A stretch of 64,000 nt of DNA from Lacrimispora xylanolytica. GTDB lineage: Bacteria; Bacillota; Clostridia; Lachnospirales; Lachnospiraceae. A program made the translations under genes and the position numbers. The stretch is taken from NCBI RefSeq assembly GCF_026723765.1, contig NZ_CP113524.1, forward strand, positions 977,001-1,041,000. The letters run 5' to 3'. Numbering within the stretch: the stretch's first letter is position 1; every line of letters starts with the position of its first letter. Positions 8,655 through 16,749 of this stretch are shown here, in pieces. The notes under the pieces are model-generated. The model was not told the origin of the DNA and did not search any database. It saw only the letters and a list, made by a program, of their open reading frames with translations.

Positions 8655-10193
8655 ATGAGCAAAAAACCAGTTGTATTAATGATACTTGATGGTTATGGAT
8701 TAAATGATAACTGTGACCATAATGCTGTCTGTGAAGCAAGAACTCCCATCATGGACCAGTTAATGAGCCAGTGTCCTTATGTAAAAGGATATGCAAGCGG
8801 TCTTTCTGTTGGACTTCCCGAAGGACAGATGGGCAACTCAGAGGTAGGACATTTAAATATGGGTGCCGGACGCATCGTATACCAGGAGCTGACAAGAATA
8901 ACAAAATCCATTGCAGACGGCGATTTCTTTGAAATAAAGGAATTTTTACAGGCAGTTGAAAACTGTAAAAAGAATAACTCCGCTCTTCATATGTGGGGAC
9001 TGGTATCAGACGGTGGTGTACACAGTCATAATACCCACATCTACGGCTTACTGGAGCTTGCAAAAAGAAGCGGACTTGAAAAAGTTTATGTACACTGCTT
9101 CTTAGATGGCCGTGATACTCCTCCTGCTTCCGGAAAAGGCTTTGTAGAGGCACTGGAAGCGAAGATGAAAGAGCTAGGAGTAGGCAAAGTAGCATCTGTA
9201 TCCGGACGTTATTACGCCATGGACCGTGATAACCGCTGGGACCGTGTAGAACGTGCCTACCGTGCGCTCACGAAGGGAGAAGGAAACTATGCTGAATCTG
9301 CAGTAGCTGGAATCCAGGCATCTTATGATAAGGAAGTTTACGATGAATTTGTTGAGCCCCTTGTAGTAACAGAGGGTGGAAAGCCGCTGGCAGTGGTATC
9401 AGACCATGATTCTGTAATCTTCTTTAACTTCCGCCCTGACCGTGCAAGAGAGCTGACAAGAGCTTTCTGTGACGACGAATTTAAAGGATTTGAAAGAGAG
9501 AAGCGCCTCCATCTGACCTTTGTCTGCTTCACCAACTATGATGAGACCATTAAAAATAAGCTGGTGGCATTTAAGAAGGAATCCATTACCAATACCTTTG
9601 GACAATTCCTTGCTGACAATCATATGACTCAGGCTAGAATTGCAGAGACTGAGAAATATGCCCATGTAACCTTCTTCTTTAATGGCGGCGTAGAAGAGCC
9701 AAACGAAGGAGAAGACCGTATTTTAGTTCCGTCACCAAAGGTTGCTACCTATGATTTACAGCCTGAGATGAGCGCTCCTGTTGTCTGTGAAAAGCTTACA
9801 GGCGCCATTCGTTCCGGTAAATACGATGTAATCATTGTGAACTTTGCAAATCCTGATATGGTTGGTCATACAGGAATTGAGGCTGCTGCTATTAAGGCCA
9901 TCGAAACCGTGGATGCATGCGTTGGCGAGACGGTTGATGCCATTAAAGAAACTGGCGGCGTATTATTTATCTGCGCGGACCATGGAAATGCAGAGCAGCT
10001 TCTGGATTATGAGACAGGAGAACCATTTACCGCTCATACTACAAATCCAGTTCCATTCATTTTGGTAAATGCGGATTCTTCTTATAAGCTGAGAGAAGGC
10101 GGATGCCTTGCAGATATTGCTCCGACTCTCATTGAGCTTTTGGGAATGAAGCAGCCAGAGGAGATGACAGGAAAATCATTGCTTGTAAAATAA
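8655..10193 (+). CDS. gpmI: 2,3-bisphosphoglycerate-independent phosphoglycerate mutase
   Basis: Manganese-dependent mutase of the alkaline-phosphatase superfamily converting 3- to 2-phosphoglycerate. Visible are MILDGYG (metal ligand Asp), the phospho-serine loop MGNSEVGH with Ser62, the substrate-binding HCFLDGRDTPP, and the C-terminal metal sites NFANPDMVGHTG and CADHGNAEQ. 512 residues, typical. AAAAGGAG precedes the ATG. This is the only mutase in the cluster; enolase is not in the window. Confidence 0.98.
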   Translation: MSKKPVVLMILDGYGLNDNCDHNAVCEARTPIMDQLMSQCPYVKGYASGLSVGLPEGQMGNSEVGHLNMGAGRIVYQELTRITKSIADGDFFEIKEFLQAVENCKKNNSALHMWGLVSDGGVHSHNTHIYGLLELAKRSGLEKVYVHCFLDGRDTPPASGKGFVEALEAKMKELGVGKVASVSGRYYAMDRDNRWDRVERAYRALTKGEGNYAESAVAGIQASYDKEVYDEFVEPLVVTEGGKPLAVVSDHDSVIFFNFRPDRARELTRAFCDDEFKGFEREKRLHLTFVCFTNYDETIKNKLVAFKKESITNTFGQFLADNHMTQARIAETEKYAHVTFFFNGGVEEPNEGEDRILVPSPKVATYDLQPEMSAPVVCEKLTGAIRSGKYDVIIVNFANPDMVGHTGIEAAAIKAIETVDACVGETVDAIKETGGVLFICADHGNAEQLLDYETGEPFTAHTTNPVPFILVNADSSYKLREGGCLADIAPTLIELLGMKQPEEMTGKSLLVK

Positions 10194-10207
10194 AGCATAG
10201 TAAAACA

Positions 10208-10244
10208 GAGGGCTTTCCAGGGGGAATCTGGAGAGCCCTCCTTT
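10208..10244 (+). terminator. terminator after gpmI
   Basis: GAGGGCTTTCCAG and CTGGAGAGCCCTC form a 13-bp stem with one mismatch, closing the glycolytic cluster; the tail CTTTC is short. Confidence 0.75.
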
Positions 10245-10343
10245 CACTGCCTGGAAATTTATATCTGTCCAAACTCGTTTTGGGCTTCCATTTCTAACAG
10301 AAATACGATAGAATAGATAAAGATATGTTAGGAAGGGTTTCAG

Positions 10344-11588
10344 ATGAGTATTCGTATCAGATTTACTTTGGAACCAAAGAAAAAAATATTTTCCGGGGTG
10401 AACTGGAATGCCCAAAATGCGGAGCGAATGACGAAAAGCCTGATAAAGGAAATGGGGTATCATTGCTATCGGATGGAAGGTTTTTTGCTGGTCCAGCTCT
10501 GTCCGGAAGGTTTCATCTGGTTTCAATGGAACAAGAATAAGCTGCAGGGAGAAAGCCAGACGAATATTGCCGGACCAGGCTTTCATGTTGCTGTCATAGA
10601 ATTTCTGGAGCGGCTTGCAGGGAAAGAAAAACTTAAGCTTAAGGTTGAGGACCGTACGGGGTATTTTGTGAAAAGAGATTTTCTTGCCATGCGCCAGAAA
10701 TATTTCTATCAGTGGTTTTCGGATCTGGTGGATCTTGTATCCGGCTGGAATGAAAACGAAGAATATATGTTTTGCTGGCCTGCGGTCTATTACATACCGG
10801 AGAGACAGGAAGAAAAGCTGATTACCCATATCCGGGCATTTTCATTCAAGGAATTAAAAGGCATGGCAAACTCCGGCCTAAGCGTTGCATTTGCCAGAGA
10901 CTTTTTTGTGTGGAACGAAATAGAAAAGGATGCCTGGTTCTATCGAAACAGTGCACTGGTACTGCTTAACCAGTTTTGTTATTTCATGCCTTCTGAGCGC
11001 AGCAGGCTGGATAAACAGATTAACCGTGAGATTATAAAGCTTCTGGAAACAGCCAGATCCATGGACGATAAAATTCCATTTCCCAAAGAGGAATATTTAG
11101 AGGTATGCAGCCTTGATCACCATACGCCGGTGGAGGTTACGGATGCTGTACTTCTGTCTGAGGATTCCATTGGATGCAGGAAGCATATGGTTTACCGTAA
11201 GATTGGAAACATGACCTTTGGACTGCCTGGAAATTTCTTATACGATGAAGTGGATCAGGGAATCATGGATCATTATTATGATGGTCCTAAGTATGGGGGA
11301 CATGATTATTATATTTATGCTGCCGTCTTTGAGGGACGGGAGGCGGAATTTAAAAAGCAGTGGTTTGAACAGGGGACGGTAGAAGAACTCATGGATTTTA
11401 AAGTGGGGGAAGCAAGAGCCCGTGCTGCATTTTATGAACCGGAGGATAAAAAGGGAGAAATTCTCTATGGGGTGTCAGCCCAGGTAATTTACGGGGATCA
11501 ACGCATGAACATAAATATAATCAGCAGAAGCCCGGGAGAAAAGGATTGGGCTTTGAAACTGATTAATAGCATTCGAATTACAGAGTAG
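10344..11588 (+). CDS. uncharacterized 414-residue cytosolic protein
   Basis: I do not recognise a family. There is no signal peptide or membrane segment. The protein is rich in aromatic residues (many Trp, Tyr, Phe), begins MSIRIRFTLEPKKKIF, and contains YYDGPKYGGHDYYIYAAVF in the C-terminal half. A segment near residue 250 (EVCSLDHHTPVEVTDAVLL) is followed by a glycine-rich, beta-looking stretch. It lies 8 bases upstream of an ABC exporter gene on the same strand, so the two are likely co-transcribed with degV, the histidine kinase and gerM downstream. The ATG at 10344 is preceded by GGAAGGG. A leftward 217-codon frame overlaps it antisense but has no support. Confidence 0.75.
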   Translation: MSIRIRFTLEPKKKIFSGVNWNAQNAERMTKSLIKEMGYHCYRMEGFLLVQLCPEGFIWFQWNKNKLQGESQTNIAGPGFHVAVIEFLERLAGKEKLKLKVEDRTGYFVKRDFLAMRQKYFYQWFSDLVDLVSGWNENEEYMFCWPAVYYIPERQEEKLITHIRAFSFKELKGMANSGLSVAFARDFFVWNEIEKDAWFYRNSALVLLNQFCYFMPSERSRLDKQINREIIKLLETARSMDDKIPFPKEEYLEVCSLDHHTPVEVTDAVLLSEDSIGCRKHMVYRKIGNMTFGLPGNFLYDEVDQGIMDHYYDGPKYGGHDYYIYAAVFEGREAEFKKQWFEQGTVEELMDFKVGEARARAAFYEPEDKKGEILYGVSAQVIYGDQRMNINIISRSPGEKDWALKLINSIRITE

Positions 11589-11596
11589 AGGATTAT

Positions 11597-13378
11597 ATGA
11601 AAGAAAAAGAGATGAAGACAGGCGTATTGCTGAAACGCTTTGTGCCTTACTATAAGAAATACACGAAAGTGATGATTATGGACTTGTTCTGTGCATCACT
11701 GACAACCATCTGCGAGATGGTATTACCGCTTATTTTACGTTACATTACAAATCAGGGACTTCGGGATCTGGCTTCTTTATCTGCTAAGACCATTGTGACC
11801 ATTGGCCTCGTTTATTTTGGACTTAGAATCATTGATGGATTGGCCAGCTTTTATATGGCATATACGGGTCATGTGATGGGAGCCGCCATTGAAACGGACA
11901 TGAGGCAGGATGCCTTTTCCCATTTGCAGAAGCTATCAGATAACTATTTTAATAATACGAAAATCGGACAGATCATGTCCAGAATCACCAGTGACTTATT
12001 TGAAGTAACAGAGTTTTCCCACCATTGTCCGGAAGAGTTTTTCATTGCATTTTTAAAGACAGTGGTATCGTTTATTATTTTATCAAGAATTAACCTGCCG
12101 CTGACTGTACTTATTTTCGTCCTGATTCCAGTCATGGGGGCTTCCTGTATCTACTTTAATCTTCAGGTAAAACGGGCCTTTAAACATCAGAGAAATCATA
12201 TTGGTGAGTTGAATGCAAGAATTGAAGACAGTCTTCTAGGCAACCGGGTAGTCCGGGCATTTGCCAACGAAAAGATTGAGATAGAAAAGTTTACCCAGGA
12301 CAATATGGAGTTTCTTAAAATCAAAAGGAAAACCTACAAATACATGGCTGCATTCCAGAATACCATTCGCATGTTTGACGGCCTGATGTATGTGGTAGTC
12401 ATTGTAGCAGGCGGTCTTTTTATGATCAAGGGCCTGATTGAACCGGGAGATTTAGTGGCTTATACTCTTTACGTGACCGCTCTTCTTTCCACTATACGAA
12501 GAATCATTGAGTTTGCGGAGCAGTTCCAGAGAGGTATGACAGGTATTGAGCGGTTCATGGAGTTAATGGATGCAGATGTGGACATTTTTGATGAGGAAGG
12601 AGCTGTTCCTCTTCATGACGTAAAGGGCAGCATTGAATTTAAAAATGTCTCCTTTGAATATCCCGATGACCACAATCCGGTGCTGAGCCATATTAATCTG
12701 TCCATTAGACCAGGAGAAAAGGTCGCTTTGGTTGGCCCTTCCGGCGGTGGAAAGACAACATTATGCAACCTCCTTCCCCGCTTTTATGATCCAACAGAAG
12801 GAAGCATATGGATTGACGGTCAGGAGATAAAAACAGTGACGCTGGAGAGTCTGCGTAATGCTGTAGGTGTGGTCCAGCAGGATGTATACCTGTTCTCCGG
12901 TACTGTTTTTGAAAATATTGAATACGGTCACCCAGGTGCGTCCAGGGAAGCCGTGTATGAGGCAGCGAAGCTTGCCGGAGCTCATGAGTTCATTCTGGGC
13001 TTAAAAGATGGTTATGATACTTACGTAGGAGAACGAGGGGTTAAGCTCTCTGGAGGACAGAAGCAGAGAATCAGCATTGCCAGAGTATTTTTAAAGAATC
13101 CTCCGGTACTGATTCTTGATGAGGCTACTTCAGCTCTGGATAATGAAAGTGAGCACCTGGTATCTCAGTCCCTGGAGCGTTTGTCCTCAGGACGTACCAC
13201 TCTTACCATTGCCCATCGTCTTACGACCATACAGAATGCTGACAGGATCCTGGTTCTGTCAGACAGCAGAATCATAGAAGAAGGAAGCCACGAAGAGCTT
13301 CTTGCCAAACAGGGCATGTATTATCAGCTTTATACCTCTGTTAAGGATACAGGGGCAGAAGCTGAGTTAGAGGAATAA
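11597..13378 (+). CDS. ABC exporter, fused permease and ATPase (MsbA/LmrA type)
   Basis: 593-residue half-transporter that would work as a homodimer or with an unlinked partner. The N-terminal ~320 residues hold about six membrane spans of the type I exporter fold. The ATPase half has Walker A GPSGGGKTT, Q-loop VVQQDVYLFSG, signature LSGGQKQR, Walker B VLILDEATSALD and the switch His in IAHRLTT. The ATG is preceded by AGAGGAT. Substrate cannot be told from the sequence; family members export lipids, drugs or peptides. It is spaced 8 bases from the upstream unknown gene and 12 from degV, indicating one operon. Confidence 0.93.
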   Translation: MKEKEMKTGVLLKRFVPYYKKYTKVMIMDLFCASLTTICEMVLPLILRYITNQGLRDLASLSAKTIVTIGLVYFGLRIIDGLASFYMAYTGHVMGAAIETDMRQDAFSHLQKLSDNYFNNTKIGQIMSRITSDLFEVTEFSHHCPEEFFIAFLKTVVSFIILSRINLPLTVLIFVLIPVMGASCIYFNLQVKRAFKHQRNHIGELNARIEDSLLGNRVVRAFANEKIEIEKFTQDNMEFLKIKRKTYKYMAAFQNTIRMFDGLMYVVVIVAGGLFMIKGLIEPGDLVAYTLYVTALLSTIRRIIEFAEQFQRGMTGIERFMELMDADVDIFDEEGAVPLHDVKGSIEFKNVSFEYPDDHNPVLSHINLSIRPGEKVALVGPSGGGKTTLCNLLPRFYDPTEGSIWIDGQEIKTVTLESLRNAVGVVQQDVYLFSGTVFENIEYGHPGASREAVYEAAKLAGAHEFILGLKDGYDTYVGERGVKLSGGQKQRISIARVFLKNPPVLILDEATSALDNESEHLVSQSLERLSSGRTTLTIAHRLTTIQNADRILVLSDSRIIEEGSHEELLAKQGMYYQLYTSVKDTGAEAELEE

Positions 13379-13390
13379 AGGAGAACGGAA

Positions 13391-14257
13391 ATGAAAGTAG
13401 CAATATTAACTGACAGCAACAGCGGAATCACCCAAAAGCAGGGAGAGGAAGCTGGAATTCATGTGATACCAATGCCTTTTATGATGGGCGGAGAGACATA
13501 TTATGAAGATATCACATTAACTCAAGATGAATTTTATGAAAAGCTGGAGGAGGGAGTGGATATTTCCACCTCACAGCCGTCTCCTGCAGACCTTATGGAT
13601 GTCTGGAATAAGCTTCTGGAAGACCACGATGAAGTGGTTCACATTCCCATGTCAAGCGGTTTAAGCAGCTCCTGCCAGACTGCTATGATGCTTGCGGAAG
13701 ATTACGAGGGCAAGGTGTTTGTAGTCAACAACCAGAGAATCTCCGTTACATTAAGAGAGTCAGCCCTGGAGGCAAAAAGAATGGCAGATGCAGGTATGAG
13801 CGGCAGTGCCATTAAAGAAAAACTGGAAGAAACGAAGATGGATTCCACTATCTATATTACTCTGGATACCCTGGAATATTTAAAAAAGGGTGGAAGAATC
13901 ACCCCGGCAGCCGCCCTTCTTGGTTCCTTTCTTAGAATCAAGCCAGTTCTTACCATTCAGGGAGAGAAGCTGGATGCCTTTGCAAAGGCAAGAACCACAA
14001 AGCAGGCTAAGAGCATGATGATTGCCGCTGCCAAAAAGGATATGGAAGAACGCTTTTCAGACCCCAAAGGGATTCGTACCAGTATAGCTGTAGTTCATTC
14101 CCATAATGAAGCAGCTGCCCTGGAATTTAAACAGGAGCTGGAAGAAATATTTCCAGAGACCGGTGAGATTTATGTGGATCATTTATCCTTAAGCATTTCC
14201 TGCCATATTGGCCCTGGTGCTCTTGCTATCACCTGTACAAAAAAGCTGGAACTATGA
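13391..14257 (+). CDS. DegV-family fatty-acid-binding protein
   Basis: 288 residues with the DegV architecture: N-terminal VAILTDSNSGIT, STSQPSPAD, the serine loop MSSGLSSSCQTA, and YITLDTLEYLKKGGRI followed by LLGSFLRIKPVLT. In Firmicutes such proteins (FakB) bind a fatty acid and present it to the kinase FakA for phosphorylation; FakA is not in the window, so this role is inferred from the family. AAAGGAG precedes the start. It ends 28 bases before the histidine kinase start. Confidence 0.93.
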   Translation: MKVAILTDSNSGITQKQGEEAGIHVIPMPFMMGGETYYEDITLTQDEFYEKLEEGVDISTSQPSPADLMDVWNKLLEDHDEVVHIPMSSGLSSSCQTAMMLAEDYEGKVFVVNNQRISVTLRESALEAKRMADAGMSGSAIKEKLEETKMDSTIYITLDTLEYLKKGGRITPAAALLGSFLRIKPVLTIQGEKLDAFAKARTTKQAKSMMIAAAKKDMEERFSDPKGIRTSIAVVHSHNEAAALEFKQELEEIFPETGEIYVDHLSLSISCHIGPGALAITCTKKLEL

Positions 14258-14285
14258 CAGGAGATCATGTAGGAGGTGCGGGACG

Positions 14286-15728
14286 ATGTTTCCGTTAAAG
14301 TTTTTTAAGATGAAACACACCATTAGCCTGAGAGCCACCTTAATTCTTGCTTTTTTGCTCATTGGCAGTATACCTGTATTTATTCAGAGTCCGGTGATGC
14401 TGGGCTCTTATAAGCAGAATCTCATTGATTCCAGAATGCAGGATATTCAAAACCAGTGCTGGATATTAAGCAATAAGATGACCAGGAGCGGATATCTTAC
14501 CTCGGAACCAAAGGATCCTCTCCTGGATAATGAGATGTCTGTGAAAGCAGATATGTTTAATGGAAGAATCGTGATTGTAAACCGGAGCTTTCGGATCATT
14601 GGAGATACATTTTCCTTATCTCTTGGTAAGATAAATGTGTCAGAAGAGGTGATTCGGTGCTTTGGAGGGGAAAACAGCAATAAATACAATTCTGAAAAGC
14701 GATATTCTGCTCTTACCATTCCAATCTATTCCAACAGTCAGGATAAAGAGATTGACGGTGTCATGATAGTAACTGCTTCCACGGAAGATCTTCTTAACCG
14801 GGTTTCCCAGGTATCGGAAAAAGGATCCTTACTGAATATAATGATTATATCCATTCTGGCCATTATAGCGGTCATTTTGGCTAAGCTGGTCATGAAGCCA
14901 TTTAGAGACCTTCAACGTCTGTTAAATCGTGCTTCCGAAGGAAATATGGATGAGCCAATCAGCTCTCATGCATACAAAGAGACCATGGAAATTACAGATT
15001 CCATCAATCAGACTTTAAAGAAGCTAAAAGCAGTGGACCAGTCCAGGGAAGAATTTGTATCTAACGTTTCCCATGAGCTTAAAACGCCTATTACCTCCAT
15101 TCGGGTGCTTGCAGATTCTCTCATAGGGATGGAGGATGCTCCGGTGGAGCTTTACAGGGAATTCATGGGTGATATTTCTGTGGAAATCGAGCGGGAAAGC
15201 AAGATTATCGACGACCTGCTGGCTCTTGTTCGAATGGATAAGACATCTGGGGGCAATTTAAACATCGCCCAGGTGAATATCAATGGGCTTTTGGAGCTGA
15301 TCTTAAAAAGGCTGAGACCCATTGCAGGAAAACGAAATGTGGAGCTGATTTTTGAGAGCATCCGAGAGGTGACGGCTGATGTAGATGAGATGAAGCTGTC
15401 CCTGGCTCTCAGTAATCTTGTGGAAAATGCTATTAAGTATAATATTGAAAGCGGCTGGGTTCGTGTAACCTTGGATGCAGACCACAAGTTTTTCTATGTT
15501 AAGGTGGCTGACTCCGGCATTGGTATCCCGGAGGAATTTCAGGAGCATGTATTTGAACGGTTCTACCGGGTAGATAAAGCGAGATCCAGAGAAACCGGCG
15601 GAACCGGCCTTGGCCTTTCTATTACAAAGAAGATTATATTAATGCACCAGGGAGCCTTAAAGCTTCAAAGCAAGGACGGAGAGGGAACAACCTTTACGGT
15701 GCGAATTCCTCTTACCTATATTTCATAG
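14286..15728 (+). CDS. sensor histidine kinase without adjacent response regulator
   Basis: 480-residue membrane kinase. Membrane span 1 is about residues 12-32 and span 2 about 180-203, enclosing a ~145-residue extracytoplasmic sensor domain; a HAMP-like linker follows. The phospho-acceptor is His263 in VSNVSHELKTP, followed by the N box LSNLVENAIKYN, G1 box DSGIGIPEE and G2 box GTGLGLSI. AGGAGG (14271-14276) sits correctly before the ATG at 14286; an upstream in-frame extension is unlikely because it overlaps degV. No response regulator is encoded nearby; instead a GerM-type lipoprotein gene follows after 16 bases, suggesting a linked envelope or sporulation role. Confidence 0.93.
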   Translation: MFPLKFFKMKHTISLRATLILAFLLIGSIPVFIQSPVMLGSYKQNLIDSRMQDIQNQCWILSNKMTRSGYLTSEPKDPLLDNEMSVKADMFNGRIVIVNRSFRIIGDTFSLSLGKINVSEEVIRCFGGENSNKYNSEKRYSALTIPIYSNSQDKEIDGVMIVTASTEDLLNRVSQVSEKGSLLNIMIISILAIIAVILAKLVMKPFRDLQRLLNRASEGNMDEPISSHAYKETMEITDSINQTLKKLKAVDQSREEFVSNVSHELKTPITSIRVLADSLIGMEDAPVELYREFMGDISVEIERESKIIDDLLALVRMDKTSGGNLNIAQVNINGLLELILKRLRPIAGKRNVELIFESIREVTADVDEMKLSLALSNLVENAIKYNIESGWVRVTLDADHKFFYVKVADSGIGIPEEFQEHVFERFYRVDKARSRETGGTGLGLSITKKIILMHQGALKLQSKDGEGTTFTVRIPLTYIS

Positions 15729-15744
15729 AAACAGGAGGAGTCAT

Positions 15745-16749
15745 ATGAAGAAACAAAAATTTATGGTATTTCTCCTCCTGGTCTGCCTTCTCTTCTTGAC
15801 AGGATGCAAGGGAAGAAGGGATATAGGAGGAGATACAACTGGTAACGTATATAAGATTTATTACTTAAATTCGGCAATGACGAGACTGGAGCCTCAGGAT
15901 TATACCATGCCTGAAAAAACGTCTGAAAGTGATGATACCCAGTTAGATTGGGAAATCGTAAAACTCATGGAACAGTTAAAAACGGTACCAAAGGATTTGG
16001 ACCGTCAGGCCGCTGTTCCGGACAAGGTAGGATTTGAAAAATACAAGCTGGAGGATAAGGTCCTCTATCTGTATTTTGACAACAATTATTCCATGATGAA
16101 CAGCACCAGGGAGATCCTTTGCAGAGCGTCCCTGGTAAGGACACTGACCCAGATCAAGGGAGTAGATTATGTTGCAGTCTACACCGCAGATCAGCCCCTT
16201 ATGGATAGCGCAGGAAGTCCAGTAAGGCCCATGGCCAATTCAGATTTTATTGATAACATCAGCAACGTGAACTCCTATGAAAAGACAGAGCTTGTGCTGT
16301 ATTTTGCAAATAGCACAGGGGATAAGCTGGAAAGGGAGACGAGAGAGGTGGTCCACAGCGTGAATACCTCTTTGGAGAAGCTGATTGTAGAACAGCTCAT
16401 TGCCGGCCCCAGCCGTGTGGGAATGAATCCCACGCTGCCCAAAGAAACAAAGCTGTTAAATGTATCTGTAAACGATAATGTTTGTTATATCAATTTTGAT
16501 TCCACATTTTTAAATAATACTCTGGAAGTAAAAGAGTACATTCCGATTTACTCCATCGTAAACTCTCTGGCTGCTGTGACCTCTATAAACAAGGTGCAGA
16601 TTACGGTAAATGGCTCTCAGGAATTTATGTTCCGGGATTCCATTTCCTTAAATCAGCTGTTTGAGCGTAACCTTGATTATAACGCGGAGAATGCAGGAAC
16701 AGAGAAAGAGGGAGAAACAGAAACCGAAACAGGAGGAAAACAACAATAA
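15745..16749 (+). CDS. GerM-type (GerMN-domain) lipoprotein
   Basis: 334-residue exported lipoprotein: a hydrophobic signal ending in the lipobox LTGC (Cys at residue 22). The mature part contains two GerMN-like repeats; the clearest are VYKIYYLNS...LEKYKLEDKVLYLYFDNNY and LVLYFANSTG...LLNVSVNDNVCYINFDSTF with KVQITVNGSQ. GerM is needed for proper asymmetric engulfment/spore-envelope assembly and germination in Bacillus. The C-terminus is a hydrophilic Glu/Thr-rich tail. The gene directly follows the histidine kinase and its TAA overlaps the apparent ATA start of comEC. Confidence 0.85.
   Translation: MKKQKFMVFLLLVCLLFLTGCKGRRDIGGDTTGNVYKIYYLNSAMTRLEPQDYTMPEKTSESDDTQLDWEIVKLMEQLKTVPKDLDRQAAVPDKVGFEKYKLEDKVLYLYFDNNYSMMNSTREILCRASLVRTLTQIKGVDYVAVYTADQPLMDSAGSPVRPMANSDFIDNISNVNSYEKTELVLYFANSTGDKLERETREVVHSVNTSLEKLIVEQLIAGPSRVGMNPTLPKETKLLNVSVNDNVCYINFDSTFLNNTLEVKEYIPIYSIVNSLAAVTSINKVQITVNGSQEFMFRDSISLNQLFERNLDYNAENAGTEKEGETETETGGKQQ

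Noticed and set aside
10176-10829. 217-codon leftward frame antisense to the 414-residue gene
   Set aside because: Starts inside the real gene, overlaps the gpmI terminator, composition not protein-like and no ribosome site.
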